A program made the translations under genes and the position numbers. This document shows, in pieces, positions 19,685 to 29,196 of a stretch of DNA of 64,000 bases. How positions within the stretch are numbered: position 1 is the first letter of the stretch; each line of letters opens with the position of its first letter. The stretch comes from Wolbachia endosymbiont (group A) of Anomoia purmunda (GTDB lineage: Bacteria; Pseudomonadota; Alphaproteobacteria; Rickettsiales; Anaplasmataceae), in assembly GCF_947251545.1 (NCBI RefSeq), contig NZ_OX366362.1:310001-374000 (forward strand), written 5' to 3'. The notes below the pieces were generated by a model. The model was given only the letters and a program-made list of their open reading frames with translations, was not told the origin of the DNA and made no database searches.

Positions 19685-21388
19685 CTAAAGTATACATTTA
19701 GTAGCGCTTTCTATGAGAGAAATCGTATTATTCATTCCATAAAGCTTTATGAAAGATCCCATTCTTGGACCGGTTTTTTGGCCAAGTAACGTTTCATATA
19801 ATAGCTGAAACCAGTCACGTAAGTTAGTGTAATCATATTTTTTTCCAATAGAAAATACCTGAGATTGAATTTCTTCAGCAGTAGCAGTTATAGATAGAGA
19901 ATGTAAAGTGTCCTTCAAATCTAGTAACGCTTCTTTCTCTTTTGCATTTGGAGTTTTATATGATTTTGTTGGCTTGATAAAATCGTGGTAATACTTTACT
20001 GCAAAGTCTGAAAGTCTATCAAGCATTTTATTATTTTCTGGTGTAACGTTCGGTGCATAAGAGGATATAAAACCCCATAGGATCTCTTTGTTTTCAGCAT
20101 TACAAACTGCTGCTAGGTTTAAAAGTAGTGAGAAATTTATACCTGAAGTTTCTATATTTGGAACTTTGCCCTGGTGAATGTGCCAAGCAGGGTTAGACTC
20201 CTCGTTAGGTGTCATTCCAGTGCTTGACACTGGAATCCATATTTTTTCTTTCTGGATCCCAGTGTCCGCTACTCGGATGACAGTAGAGGGGTCTGGGATA
20301 ACAGAAGCCTCTGAGGTAACAAATGGTTCTGAAATTATAGGCGATTCTGCAGTAAGTCTACTGTCTGTATCCTTTTCTTTATTCTCATTATAACGCTTAA
20401 CAAACTCTAGATACTCATCAGTTGATTTTGGTATCACATCAAAATATAAACGTTTAGCTTTTTTAGGACTCTGAAAAATGTACAATGCTAAGCTCTCTGT
20501 TGGTGCGTAAGTTAACCACTCTTCAATTGAAATGCCATTTCCTTTTGATTTTGATATTTTCTTTCCTTCTTTATCAAGGAAAAGCTCGTAGCAAAACAGA
20601 AGTGGTGGCTTTTCTCCAAGTATTTCACATATTTGACTTGAAAGCACAGCAGATGGAGTTAAATCTTTTCCGTGAGCTTCGTAATTTACTCCAAATGCGG
20701 CCCACCTCATTCCCCAATCAGGTTTCCACTGCAGTTTACATTTTCCTTTTGTCACCGGAATTTCTATTTTTTCCCCGTTTGGGTCTTCATATGTGATTGT
20801 TCCTTTATCTGTATTTGTTTCAATTACTGGAACTTGTAAAACTTGAGAAGTTTTTGGGCATATTGGCAAGAATGGACTATAAGTCTGCTGTCTTTCTTCC
20901 CGAAATGATGGAAGCATTACGTCCATCACTTTATCATAATTTTTCAGCAAGAGTAAAAGTTTTTCATCGTAAACGCCAGATTTATAACACTCTGTTGCAC
21001 TCCTGAACTCGTATTCAAATTCAAACATATCAAGAAATTTACACAACAATGAATTCATATGATGGCCATAACTCTGATGAGTGCCAAATGGATCAGGTAT
21101 CATAGTCAATGGTTTATTTAAGTGCTCTCTTAGCATCTCTTGATTTGGCACATTATCTGGTATTTTTCGCAAACCATCCATATCATCTGAAACTGCAATG
21201 ATTTTGGTTTTTATACCAGGAGCTATTTTTTTTAATGCATTTACAATAACTGTAGTGCGGAAAACCTCTCCAAAGGTTCCTATGTGGGGTAAACCAGAGG
21301 GTCCATAACCAGTTTCAAATATTATTTCTTTTTTATTAGGAAACTCTTGCAATATTTTTTCTGCTTCTTGAAATGGCCAACTTGTCAT
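19685..21388 (-). CDS. lysK: Class I lysyl-tRNA synthetase with in-frame WPE insertion
   Basis: This enzyme charges tRNA-Lys. It is the class I (archaeal-type) form that alphaproteobacteria such as Rickettsiales use in place of class II LysS. The HIGH motif is HIGT (residues 35-38) after ETGYGPSGLP, and the KMSKS motif is KISKS (277-281). SDDMDGLRKIPDN is the typical binding segment. The 567-residue length is enlarged by a palindromic element at residues about 369-393 (20209-20282), read as ADTGIQKEKIWIPVSSTGM, placed in a low-complexity stretch before the alpha-helical anticodon-binding part. The catalytic core is intact. It is divergent from virB3, with about 100 bp between them. Confidence 0.95.
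   Translation of the reverse strand: MTSWPFQEAEKILQEFPNKKEIIFETGYGPSGLPHIGTFGEVFRTTVIVNALKKIAPGIKTKIIAVSDDMDGLRKIPDNVPNQEMLREHLNKPLTMIPDPFGTHQSYGHHMNSLLCKFLDMFEFEYEFRSATECYKSGVYDEKLLLLLKNYDKVMDVMLPSFREERQQTYSPFLPICPKTSQVLQVPVIETNTDKGTITYEDPNGEKIEIPVTKGKCKLQWKPDWGMRWAAFGVNYEAHGKDLTPSAVLSSQICEILGEKPPLLFCYELFLDKEGKKISKSKGNGISIEEWLTYAPTESLALYIFQSPKKAKRLYFDVIPKSTDEYLEFVKRYNENKEKDTDSRLTAESPIISEPFVTSEASVIPDPSTVIRVADTGIQKEKIWIPVSSTGMTPNEESNPAWHIHQGKVPNIETSGINFSLLLNLAAVCNAENKEILWGFISSYAPNVTPENNKMLDRLSDFAVKYYHDFIKPTKSYKTPNAKEKEALLDLKDTLHSLSITATAEEIQSQVFSIGKKYDYTNLRDWFQLLYETLLGQKTGPRMGSFIKLYGMNNTISLIESATKCIL
20209..20282. repeat. WPE inserted inside lysK
   Basis: Two inverted palindromic units of the common WPE type, the second with a diverged centre (tccgctactcgga), read in frame within the synthetase. 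Confidence 0.9.
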
Positions 21389-21447
21389 TATCGGGATTAA
21401 ATAATGTATCTTAACTTAAAGTGCTACTAGTTTCAATGGATTTTTAA

Positions 21448-21453
21448 TATAAT
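21448..21453 (+). promoter_or_regulatory. Possible -10 box of the type IV secretion operon
   Basis: A perfect TATAAT lies 35 bp before the virB3 start in the lysK-virB3 divergent gap. I see no convincing -35 box at the right distance, so this is tentative. Confidence 0.25.
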
Positions 21454-21488
21454 GATATAGTATTAGTTATTATTAGAAGGTTAAAGAT

Positions 21489-21785
21489 ATGTCCACAGGT
21501 AGTATACAAACAGATCAATTATTTAAAGGTCTTACAAGACCTGCAATGCTCTTTGGTGTGAGTTATATGTTTGCAATATTAAACGTCCTGATTTGCATGC
21601 TAATTTTCATTAATTCAAATGATTTAAGAGTGATTCTCTTAATGTTACCAGGTATACATGGACTTGGTTATATAGCTTCTGCAAAAGAACCGTTGTTTAT
21701 TGAATTATTTATGGTAAAATTGGGAAAGTGCTCGAAATGTTTAAATCGTTTTTACCATGGAGCCAATTCTTATGATATTGCTTAA
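21489..21785 (+). CDS. virB3: Type IV secretion protein VirB3
   Basis: VirB3 is a small inner-membrane protein of the type IV secretion system that works with the VirB4 ATPase. The 98-residue product has two adjacent hydrophobic segments near the N-terminus (about 19-60, FGVSYMFAILNVLICMLIF and VILLMLPGIHGLGYI), preceded by FKGLTRPAM, which fits the family's conserved start. It is the first gene of the virB3-virB4-virB6 cluster; virB4 starts 9 bp after its stop. AGAAGG precedes the ATG. Confidence 0.92.
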   Translation: MSTGSIQTDQLFKGLTRPAMLFGVSYMFAILNVLICMLIFINSNDLRVILLMLPGIHGLGYIASAKEPLFIELFMVKLGKCSKCLNRFYHGANSYDIA

Positions 21786-21794
21786 CGTTGTGTG

Positions 21795-24200
21795 ATGCTG
21801 AGGTTTAGGGCTATTCAATCAAAGAATAAATCTACTCTGAACAGGGAAGTTCACGCTGCTGAATTTATTCCTTATTCTTGCTATTGGAATAGCACAACCT
21901 TGATGACAAAAGAAAATTGGTTGGTTAAGGTTATAAAATTAAGTGGTTTTGCATTTGAAACCGCCGATGACGAGGATTTAGTCATACAGAACAACATCAG
22001 GAATCAGATGCTAAGAAGCATTTCATCTCCGGCATTTAGTTTGTATTTTCATACTATCAGACGTAAGAAAAATATTTTTTCTGATGAATTTGCAAGTCAA
22101 GGTTTGCCGAATTTTTTCGCTAATCACGTAAATCTAAAATGGAGAGAAAAACACGCAACAAGGCAATCATTTATTAATGACCTATACATTACGATTATCC
22201 GTAGAGCGGACACAAAAGGAGTAGAATTTTTGTCACATCTACTAAAAAAATTCGGACATGTAACTTCAAAACATGCTTGGGAAAGTGATATACGTGCCAC
22301 GTATGAAGATTTAGAGGAAACGACAAATCGTGTAGTGACAAGCCTTAGAAATTATTCGCCTAAAATTCTTGGAGTAAAAGAAACTCCAGATGGTTTGTTC
22401 TGCGAAATAATGGAGTTTCTATCTAGAATCGTAAATTGTGGCTTCGTTACAAATACGCTTTTTCCGCTAAGAACTGAAATATCAAGGTACTTACCAGTAC
22501 ATAGGTTATTCTTTGGCCGTAAGATGATACAGGTTGTGACTCATAATGAGAGTAAATATGCTGGAATAATTAGTATCAAAGAATATGGAAATCATACTTC
22601 TGCAGGAATGCTTGATTCGTTTTTACAACTTCCTTACGAGTTTATAATTACGCAATCTTTTCAATTTATAAACAGGCAAATGGCGATTGGAAAAATGCAG
22701 ATACAGCAAAATCGAATGATACAGTCTGCAGATAAAGCTATTTCTCAAATAGCAGAAATTTCTCAAGCGCTTGATGACGCAATGAGTGGTAAGATTGCGT
22801 TTGGTCAACATCACCTGACTATTTTATGTATAGAAAAAAGTCCTAAATCATTGGATAACGCTCTGTCGTTGGTAGAATCAGAGCTTTCTAATTGCGGTGT
22901 TTACCCTATACGTGAGAGAGTTAACCTTGAACCAGCATTTTGGGCGCAAATTCCTGGTAATTTCGATTATATAGTGAGAAAAGCTACAATAAGTAGTCTT
23001 AATTTGGCTGGATTTGCATCTCAACATAATTATCCTACTGGTAATAAATTCAATAACCATTGGGGAGATGCCGTTACAGTTTTTGACACGACATCTGGTA
23101 CTCCATTTTTTTTCAACTTTCATATAAGGGATGTTGGACACACTATGATAATTGGCTCAACTGGTGCTGGTAAAACTGTTTTAATGAATTTCTTGTGTGC
23201 CCAAGCGATGAAGTTTTCTCCAAGGATATTCTTTTTTGATAAAGATCGCGGTGCAGAGATTTTCTTAAGAGCACTTGGTGGTATCTATACTGTAATAGAA
23301 CCAAGAACTAAAACAAATTTTAATCCTTTACAACTTGATGACACCTCTGATAATAGAACATTTTTAATGGAGTGGATAAAGTCTTTAATTTCGGTATATA
23401 ATGATAAATTTACTTCAGAAGATATTGCACGAATTAATGATGCAATTGAAGGAAATTTTAAATTAAGAAAAGAAGACAGATTCTTGAGAAACCTCGTACC
23501 GTTTTTAGGGCTTGCAGGTCCTGATACTCTAGCTGGGGCAATATCTATGTGGCATGATAATGGTTCTCATGCTGCAATATTTGACAATAAAGAAAATTTG
23601 CTAGATTTTTCACGAGCAAGAGTATTTGGTTTTGAGATGGCTAGCTTGCTAAAAGATCCTGTTGCTCTTGGGCCAGTATTGATTTATCTATTCCATAGAA
23701 TTAGTATATCTCTTGATGGCACTCCATCTATTATCGTTCTTGATGAGGCATGGGCGTTAATAGATAATCCAGTTTTTGCACCCAAGATAAAAGACTGGTT
23801 GAAGGTACTGAGAAAACTAAATGCTTTTGTGATTTTTGCTACTCAGAGTGTTGAGGATGCAAGTAAAAGTACTATTAGCGATACGCTTGTACAACAAACA
23901 GCGACACAGATTTTTTTACCAAATCTGAAAGCTACTAGTGTCTATCGGGATGTTTTTATGTTAACTGAACGTGAATATATATTAATTAAGCACACAGATC
24001 CAAGTACTAGATTCTTTTTGGTGAAACAGGGAGTTAATGCTGTAGTAGCTAGGATAGACTTAAAAGACCTAGATGATATAATCAACGTATTATCCGGACG
24101 TGCAGAAAGTGTTCTATTGTTACACGATATATTAAATGAAGTTGGGGACAACCCAAAAGTATGGTTGCCTATATTTTATCAGAAGGTAAAAAATGTTTAA
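21795..24200 (+). CDS. virB4: Type IV secretion ATPase VirB4
   Basis: VirB4 is the cytoplasmic, inner-membrane-attached ATPase that drives assembly and substrate transfer in type IV secretion. The protein is about 801 residues, in the family range. Walker A is GSTGAGKTV (residues about 453-461) and Walker B is IIVLDEAW (about 644-651), followed by FATQSVEDA typical of the VirB4 RecA-like domain. I prefer the ATG at 21795; a GTG directly before it would add one residue. The 3' end overlaps virB6-1 by 8 bp, so translation is probably coupled. A second, shorter virB4 often exists in Wolbachia but is not in this window. Confidence 0.97.
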   Translation: MLRFRAIQSKNKSTLNREVHAAEFIPYSCYWNSTTLMTKENWLVKVIKLSGFAFETADDEDLVIQNNIRNQMLRSISSPAFSLYFHTIRRKKNIFSDEFASQGLPNFFANHVNLKWREKHATRQSFINDLYITIIRRADTKGVEFLSHLLKKFGHVTSKHAWESDIRATYEDLEETTNRVVTSLRNYSPKILGVKETPDGLFCEIMEFLSRIVNCGFVTNTLFPLRTEISRYLPVHRLFFGRKMIQVVTHNESKYAGIISIKEYGNHTSAGMLDSFLQLPYEFIITQSFQFINRQMAIGKMQIQQNRMIQSADKAISQIAEISQALDDAMSGKIAFGQHHLTILCIEKSPKSLDNALSLVESELSNCGVYPIRERVNLEPAFWAQIPGNFDYIVRKATISSLNLAGFASQHNYPTGNKFNNHWGDAVTVFDTTSGTPFFFNFHIRDVGHTMIIGSTGAGKTVLMNFLCAQAMKFSPRIFFFDKDRGAEIFLRALGGIYTVIEPRTKTNFNPLQLDDTSDNRTFLMEWIKSLISVYNDKFTSEDIARINDAIEGNFKLRKEDRFLRNLVPFLGLAGPDTLAGAISMWHDNGSHAAIFDNKENLLDFSRARVFGFEMASLLKDPVALGPVLIYLFHRISISLDGTPSIIVLDEAWALIDNPVFAPKIKDWLKVLRKLNAFVIFATQSVEDASKSTISDTLVQQTATQIFLPNLKATSVYRDVFMLTEREYILIKHTDPSTRFFLVKQGVNAVVARIDLKDLDDIINVLSGRAESVLLLHDILNEVGDNPKVWLPIFYQKVKNV

Positions 24201-26742
24201 GACTAAGCTGTCATTGCTATTAATTGCGATATTTTTACTAAATATAGATTTCTTACTCTCATATCCAGTGCTTGCAGATGGAGTAAGTGGTACTGACAAG
24301 ACGGAATTTGTTAGTAGATTTAATTCTACTGGCAGCTTTAGCCGTGCCTCTAACCCTGATTGTGGAGCGTTTAAAACAGCTGCAGCACTTGCTGGAATAG
24401 TGATTGCTGTTGGTGCAATATTTACTGGTATTGTTTTGATCGTCTCTTCTGCTGGTTTGTTTACTGTTCTTGTTATTGCTGGAATGATATATGCAATCGT
24501 TGGAGTCTGGAAAGCCATAGGGGGGCTTGTTGTTTGTGAACATAGTTTTGTTAAACACCCAGTTGCACGTGATCATGATGGAAAATATAAAAACTTTGAA
24601 TTAAAAGATACAGATTATAGTGGCTGCACCAATAAAAATTACCAAACAGAAGATGATTATTTTTCTTGTTTGCAAGATAAAGCTCGGGAAAAAGTGAACA
24701 AAAAAGATTATGACGGGAAAAGAGCAGAAAAAGAAGCCTTAAATTCTAACGTTCAGGAGAGTACGGAGAGTTATTACTGGCCAAAAAACGGTGTGCAATA
24801 CAGTGAATATATAGAAGTATGTCATCGCAATCCTTTAACGTTTGGCAACCTTTTTAAAAAGGAAGACTTTGATTCCAGAGAGAAATCTGGATACATAGAC
24901 TTTGATGTTAGGGAAAAAGACACAGGATATGTAGATGGATCATGGTCCCCGAAGGTTGATGGTGAGCTGAAATGTAAAGTTCTCAAAGCAGGACAGAGCG
25001 AACCCATACATGGAGCTACATTCAAAGCAGTGAGAAAAAAGGGCAGATTATGTGTGGAGTTAGCCAGTGTTAGCATGCTTGGTATTGAAATGACTCCTTG
25101 GCCGCAAGGAGTTGATATGGGATGCACAGAATTGCCACCTGACCCACTTGCTCCTATGTGTGAAAAATCTGTGATGATATTCAAAAATAAAGATGGTACA
25201 GGAGAGAAAGAGGAAGAGGAAAAAGCTCCTATTAGTAATGATGACTATAAAACTATTATAAGAAGAAAGGAGAAAGAAGGAAAAATTTTTGTAGGTTATA
25301 ATAATGCTGGCTGTTTTAGCTCGTATGTCTCTGAAGCTTGTTATAACCAGGCAGGGAGTAAATCATTAGCTCCTATTCCCGTAACTTCTATGATAGTGCA
25401 ATGCATTAAGGAATCGTTAGATAATTTAGTTGCAGGTATTGATTCAAGTGGCAGTCCACTTAAGGATAAAAATGGACATAACAAGGGCAGTTTCTTATCT
25501 GTAGCACAGAAAAGGCTGAAAAACACTGTAACTGCTGTTTTGATTCTAGCTTTAGTATTGTTCTCTATAAAAGCCATGTCTGGTGGAGTTCAGAGGCCTC
25601 AAGAAATGTACATGTTGATCATAAAATTCGCTTTAGTGATTTACTTCACAACAGGTAGTACCATGTCTCATTATTATGGAGAATTAACTCGTCTCTCAAA
25701 TGGTTTGTCAGAGATAGTGCTAAAAGCATCATCTGAAAGTAAAGGCATATGTAATTATAACGCAGGTACAGATTATGAATATACTCGTGCAGAAAAGAGG
25801 GTATCTTACAGTTATCTTGCACCTTGGGATAGGCTTGATTGTAGAATTTTATTTTATTTAGGTGCCCCTTTAGATGGAATTGGTGGCAAAATTGGTACTG
25901 GAGGTGTTGCAACGTTAGCAGTCTTGCTTGGTGCTGCTCCTGTCTTATTAGTTGCAGGTTCGGTGATTGGTATTATTTTTGCTGGTGGACAGATTTTAAT
26001 AGCTCTTGTTGCTATATTTATGGCCATTTTGCTGATGATGGTTATTTTGTGGCTGTGCTATGTATTTATTTTATCTTTAGTTGCTTTGAGTGTAATCATC
26101 ATTTTATCACCTTTGTTCATTCCTATGGTTTTATTCCAACACACCAAAGGATATTTTGACGGCTGGGTAAGAGAATTGATCACCTATAGCTTATACCCGG
26201 TTATCCTTTTTGCGTTTTTGTCTTTTATGTTTATAGCATGTGATAAAATCTATTATAAAAATTTAAATTTTGAACCGGATAAGTCATATGAAAATAACCA
26301 AGCAGAACCCTCAGCTAGTAAGAAAAAACAGTGGTTTAAATTGAAAGATGGGGAATGTAATAACAATGAAACTACTCTAGCTTGTATGATGCAAAACTAC
26401 AGCTTTAAAAAGAGCACTATACTTGGTCTATTTGATTTTACATACATGGAATTTGGCAGCTCTCTCATCGGAGAGTTATTAAAATTGTGTCTAGTGTTAT
26501 TCCTCTTTTACCACTTTTTAAACATTCTTCCTAACATGGCTGCTGAACTTGCTGGTAACCATAGAGCAGCACTTGGCTCAGGTCAGACACCTGGACAAAT
26601 GGTGGGCAAAGCTTTATCTGCTGCCAAAGCTGCTGCTGGGGGCGTTGCTGGAGTTGCTGCTGCGGCTGTCAAGAAGGCAAGAGGTGGTGCTGGTGGAGGA
26701 GGTGGAGATAGTGGTAAAGGTTCCAGCGAAGCTATTAAATAA
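24193..26742 (+). CDS. virB6-1: VirB6-family type IV secretion membrane protein, first of four
   Basis: VirB6 proteins form the polytopic inner-membrane part of the type IV secretion channel. This 849-residue member starts with a signal-peptide-like segment (KLSLLLIAIFLLNIDFLLS) and a hydrophobic pair near residues 65-112. It then has a large Cys-containing, probably periplasmic domain (about 115-440) and the VirB6/TrbL helix cluster (about 450-790), including LVALSVIIILSPLFIPMVLFQHTKGYFDGW, given here only as landmarks LSPLFIPMVLF and GYFDGW. The last 60 residues are Ala/Gly/Lys-rich and low in complexity. Unlike its three followers it has no lipobox. It overlaps virB4 by 8 bp. Confidence 0.93.
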   Translation: MFKTKLSLLLIAIFLLNIDFLLSYPVLADGVSGTDKTEFVSRFNSTGSFSRASNPDCGAFKTAAALAGIVIAVGAIFTGIVLIVSSAGLFTVLVIAGMIYAIVGVWKAIGGLVVCEHSFVKHPVARDHDGKYKNFELKDTDYSGCTNKNYQTEDDYFSCLQDKAREKVNKKDYDGKRAEKEALNSNVQESTESYYWPKNGVQYSEYIEVCHRNPLTFGNLFKKEDFDSREKSGYIDFDVREKDTGYVDGSWSPKVDGELKCKVLKAGQSEPIHGATFKAVRKKGRLCVELASVSMLGIEMTPWPQGVDMGCTELPPDPLAPMCEKSVMIFKNKDGTGEKEEEEKAPISNDDYKTIIRRKEKEGKIFVGYNNAGCFSSYVSEACYNQAGSKSLAPIPVTSMIVQCIKESLDNLVAGIDSSGSPLKDKNGHNKGSFLSVAQKRLKNTVTAVLILALVLFSIKAMSGGVQRPQEMYMLIIKFALVIYFTTGSTMSHYYGELTRLSNGLSEIVLKASSESKGICNYNAGTDYEYTRAEKRVSYSYLAPWDRLDCRILFYLGAPLDGIGGKIGTGGVATLAVLLGAAPVLLVAGSVIGIIFAGGQILIALVAIFMAILLMMVILWLCYVFILSLVALSVIIILSPLFIPMVLFQHTKGYFDGWVRELITYSLYPVILFAFLSFMFIACDKIYYKNLNFEPDKSYENNQAEPSASKKKQWFKLKDGECNNNETTLACMMQNYSFKKSTILGLFDFTYMEFGSSLIGELLKLCLVLFLFYHFLNILPNMAAELAGNHRAALGSGQTPGQMVGKALSAAKAAAGGVAGVAAAAVKKARGGAGGGGGDSGKGSSEAIK

Positions 26743-26775
26743 GGTGGCGGTGATGCTAGTTAAGGTAAGTAACAG

Positions 26776-29196
26776 ATGCTTAAACGTTTAAGTAACCAAA
26801 ACTTGGGTAAGCTATGCATGAGTTTTGTGGTGCTCTTTTTATTGTCAGGATGCGGGGAGAATCACTGTATTAAGCCAGAAAATTTATCAGGTTTGCGTGA
26901 AAAACTAGATATAGTGTCAACAGAGCAAAAATGGGTTGATTCCGGTGTTAATATCTCAGATAGAATAAGAGTAACAGAGATTGATATAGTGCCTAGCAAT
27001 ATTAATTTTTGTCCTAAGCAATATGCAGATTTTGCAATTGGGCCTGGGAGAAATGACGTTACATTACCATTTGCACTTGAAGCTGGTGATACGATAAGCT
27101 TTAGTGTTATTGGAAGTAAAGTGTGTAAAGATAAAGAGAGTGAGACAAAAATCAGGTATGTGAAAATTGATGAAAAGTGCAGCGAACAAGAAGAGGAGTA
27201 TTTTGCACATGTTTTAAATCGAGAAGGATGTCAGGATGGAATATGTCCTAATAAATACATACGAAGCAATGAATACTGGCTGCATCAAAATGGAAAAGAA
27301 TATCAGAGTTCAGATTTTTCAAAGTCAGATCAAGATGAAAAAAGAAAAGAGATTGAAAAGATTGTCAATTCTATAAAACAACAAGGAAAAGATATAGACT
27401 GCAGCTCGCTTTCAAGTAGTCAAGCAAGCAAGATAGATACATATATCTTAGATCTAGCCTGTAAATATGTATGCTTTGATGATCGTGGAAAAAAGCTTTG
27501 TTTGCCTAATCGTGCACAGAATGCTGCAAAACGCAATCTGGATACATCCATTACAAGTGCTTTAAAGTCTGTTAATAAAGAATCTGTTGGTGAGGCTATT
27601 AGTGACATTTTAAAGGATGCAAAAATAGAAATTGATGTTCAATACTTAAGTGTTTATATGGATGGTGAAAATTTTGAATATGCGCAAGAGGGTAATATAT
27701 GTACTAGTTGTGACCATCAGATAAGTAAAAACCATGCAATAGGCTCAGAGTTAATTTTTACGTTAGGTGATGATGCTGGCAAGGGCGGTTATAACATTAG
27801 GATAACAAAGAACCACAGTCTGGAGAATAGCTTGTATATAAGCGTCTCTGACAAACTTCCTGAGCATAAGCCTGGTGAAAACCAAGCGGATATATCTGTA
27901 GATATCAGCAAAGTTCATGACGTTCAATATATGGAAAGCTTAAAAGAAAAGTTAAAAGACAAAACAGGCACCATATATTATGGAATAAGAGACCATGGCT
28001 GCGATTACAAAAATGAAGGTCAGTTTAGCATTAACCTAACAACTAAAGAGCCACCTACAAGAACTTTTAGTGCAATATATAATTTTTTTGATGAGAAAGT
28101 GAAAACTGCATTTTTCGGCTCTAGTTATAAAGACTCTAACGCAATTCACTCTGATACTAGTCCTGTAAAGTCTCTTTACGAAAGTTTTATAAAATCAAGC
28201 AGAACAAATACCATTAGATCCACGATAATATCGCTGTTAGTATTATACATAACCTTATATACCCTTTACTACTTTTTTGGTTTAACTCATATTTCTATAT
28301 ATGAGTTTTTAATTATATGCGTAAAGATAGGAATCATCGTCCAGTTGTTGCAGGATAATAGCTGGAACTTTTTTTATAACAATGCATTCTCTATGCTTAT
28401 TAACACTCCAAAACAACTAATAGAAATAGCAAATTTTAGAGGTACGACATCAAATGTTTTTGAATTCCTTGATTTGCCGCTCAATAGGTTCTTGTCATCG
28501 CATTCAGTATTGTTAATAGTATCTCTTATATTTTCTGGCCCTTTAGGCATTGTATCTTTTTGCTTGGTGATCTGGGGTTTAATCACAGTGAGCTTATCTA
28601 TTTTCAACGCCTTATTTTCTTTTATTACATCTATAGCAATAGTTGCGTTATTACTTTCTTTAGCACCTATTTTTATTATTTGTCTTTTATTTGCGTATAC
28701 TAGCCAGATGTTTCACAATTGGGTTAAAAATTTAGCAAGATTTGCGATTCATCCAGTAGTGCTTTTAATTTTTATATCACTGATAAGCCAGGTTATGGAT
28801 TATATTGTGTATTCAGTATTTGATTTTGAAGTCTGCTCTACGTGTATACTTAGTATTAACCTAAAGATTTTTAACCCTTGTATCTTCTATGGTTATGCTT
28901 CCAAATATACACCTAATATTACCGCTATGATGGCTTTTGTTATTTTGGGACACGCTATGAAAGCTTTAGTTGAAGCTTCTTCGACAATATCTGACTCGTT
29001 GTTTGGTGTTTATGTGCAAAACGAACCTGGGGGACAATATCAACAAAGCTTAATGGGAATAGTAGGGTTAGATGAACAAAGCGTTCAAAGAAGAGAAAGA
29101 AGAGGTGCTTCTCAACAGTCAGGTACGTCAAGACCTCAAATACCACAAGTGACTCAAAGGTCAACGCCTCAGATACCACAAGGAAGACAGCAATGA
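26776..29196 (+). CDS. virB6-2: VirB6-family protein with lipoprotein signal, second of four
   Basis: This 806-residue protein has the LSPLF-like helix cluster in its C-terminal half (about 475-735: LSLAPIFIICLLFAYTSQMF and HNWVKNLARFAIHPVV) that defines the family. The N-terminus has a lipoprotein signal ending in LLSGC (Cys at about residue 26), followed by a long extracytoplasmic domain with many cysteines (residues about 27-460). The C-terminal tail is Gln/Pro/Arg-rich with two similar PQIPQ repeats. It begins 33 bp after virB6-1 and overlaps virB6-3 at an ATGA junction. Confidence 0.92.
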   Translation: MLKRLSNQNLGKLCMSFVVLFLLSGCGENHCIKPENLSGLREKLDIVSTEQKWVDSGVNISDRIRVTEIDIVPSNINFCPKQYADFAIGPGRNDVTLPFALEAGDTISFSVIGSKVCKDKESETKIRYVKIDEKCSEQEEEYFAHVLNREGCQDGICPNKYIRSNEYWLHQNGKEYQSSDFSKSDQDEKRKEIEKIVNSIKQQGKDIDCSSLSSSQASKIDTYILDLACKYVCFDDRGKKLCLPNRAQNAAKRNLDTSITSALKSVNKESVGEAISDILKDAKIEIDVQYLSVYMDGENFEYAQEGNICTSCDHQISKNHAIGSELIFTLGDDAGKGGYNIRITKNHSLENSLYISVSDKLPEHKPGENQADISVDISKVHDVQYMESLKEKLKDKTGTIYYGIRDHGCDYKNEGQFSINLTTKEPPTRTFSAIYNFFDEKVKTAFFGSSYKDSNAIHSDTSPVKSLYESFIKSSRTNTIRSTIISLLVLYITLYTLYYFFGLTHISIYEFLIICVKIGIIVQLLQDNSWNFFYNNAFSMLINTPKQLIEIANFRGTTSNVFEFLDLPLNRFLSSHSVLLIVSLIFSGPLGIVSFCLVIWGLITVSLSIFNALFSFITSIAIVALLLSLAPIFIICLLFAYTSQMFHNWVKNLARFAIHPVVLLIFISLISQVMDYIVYSVFDFEVCSTCILSINLKIFNPCIFYGYASKYTPNITAMMAFVILGHAMKALVEASSTISDSLFGVYVQNEPGGQYQQSLMGIVGLDEQSVQRRERRGASQQSGTSRPQIPQVTQRSTPQIPQGRQQ

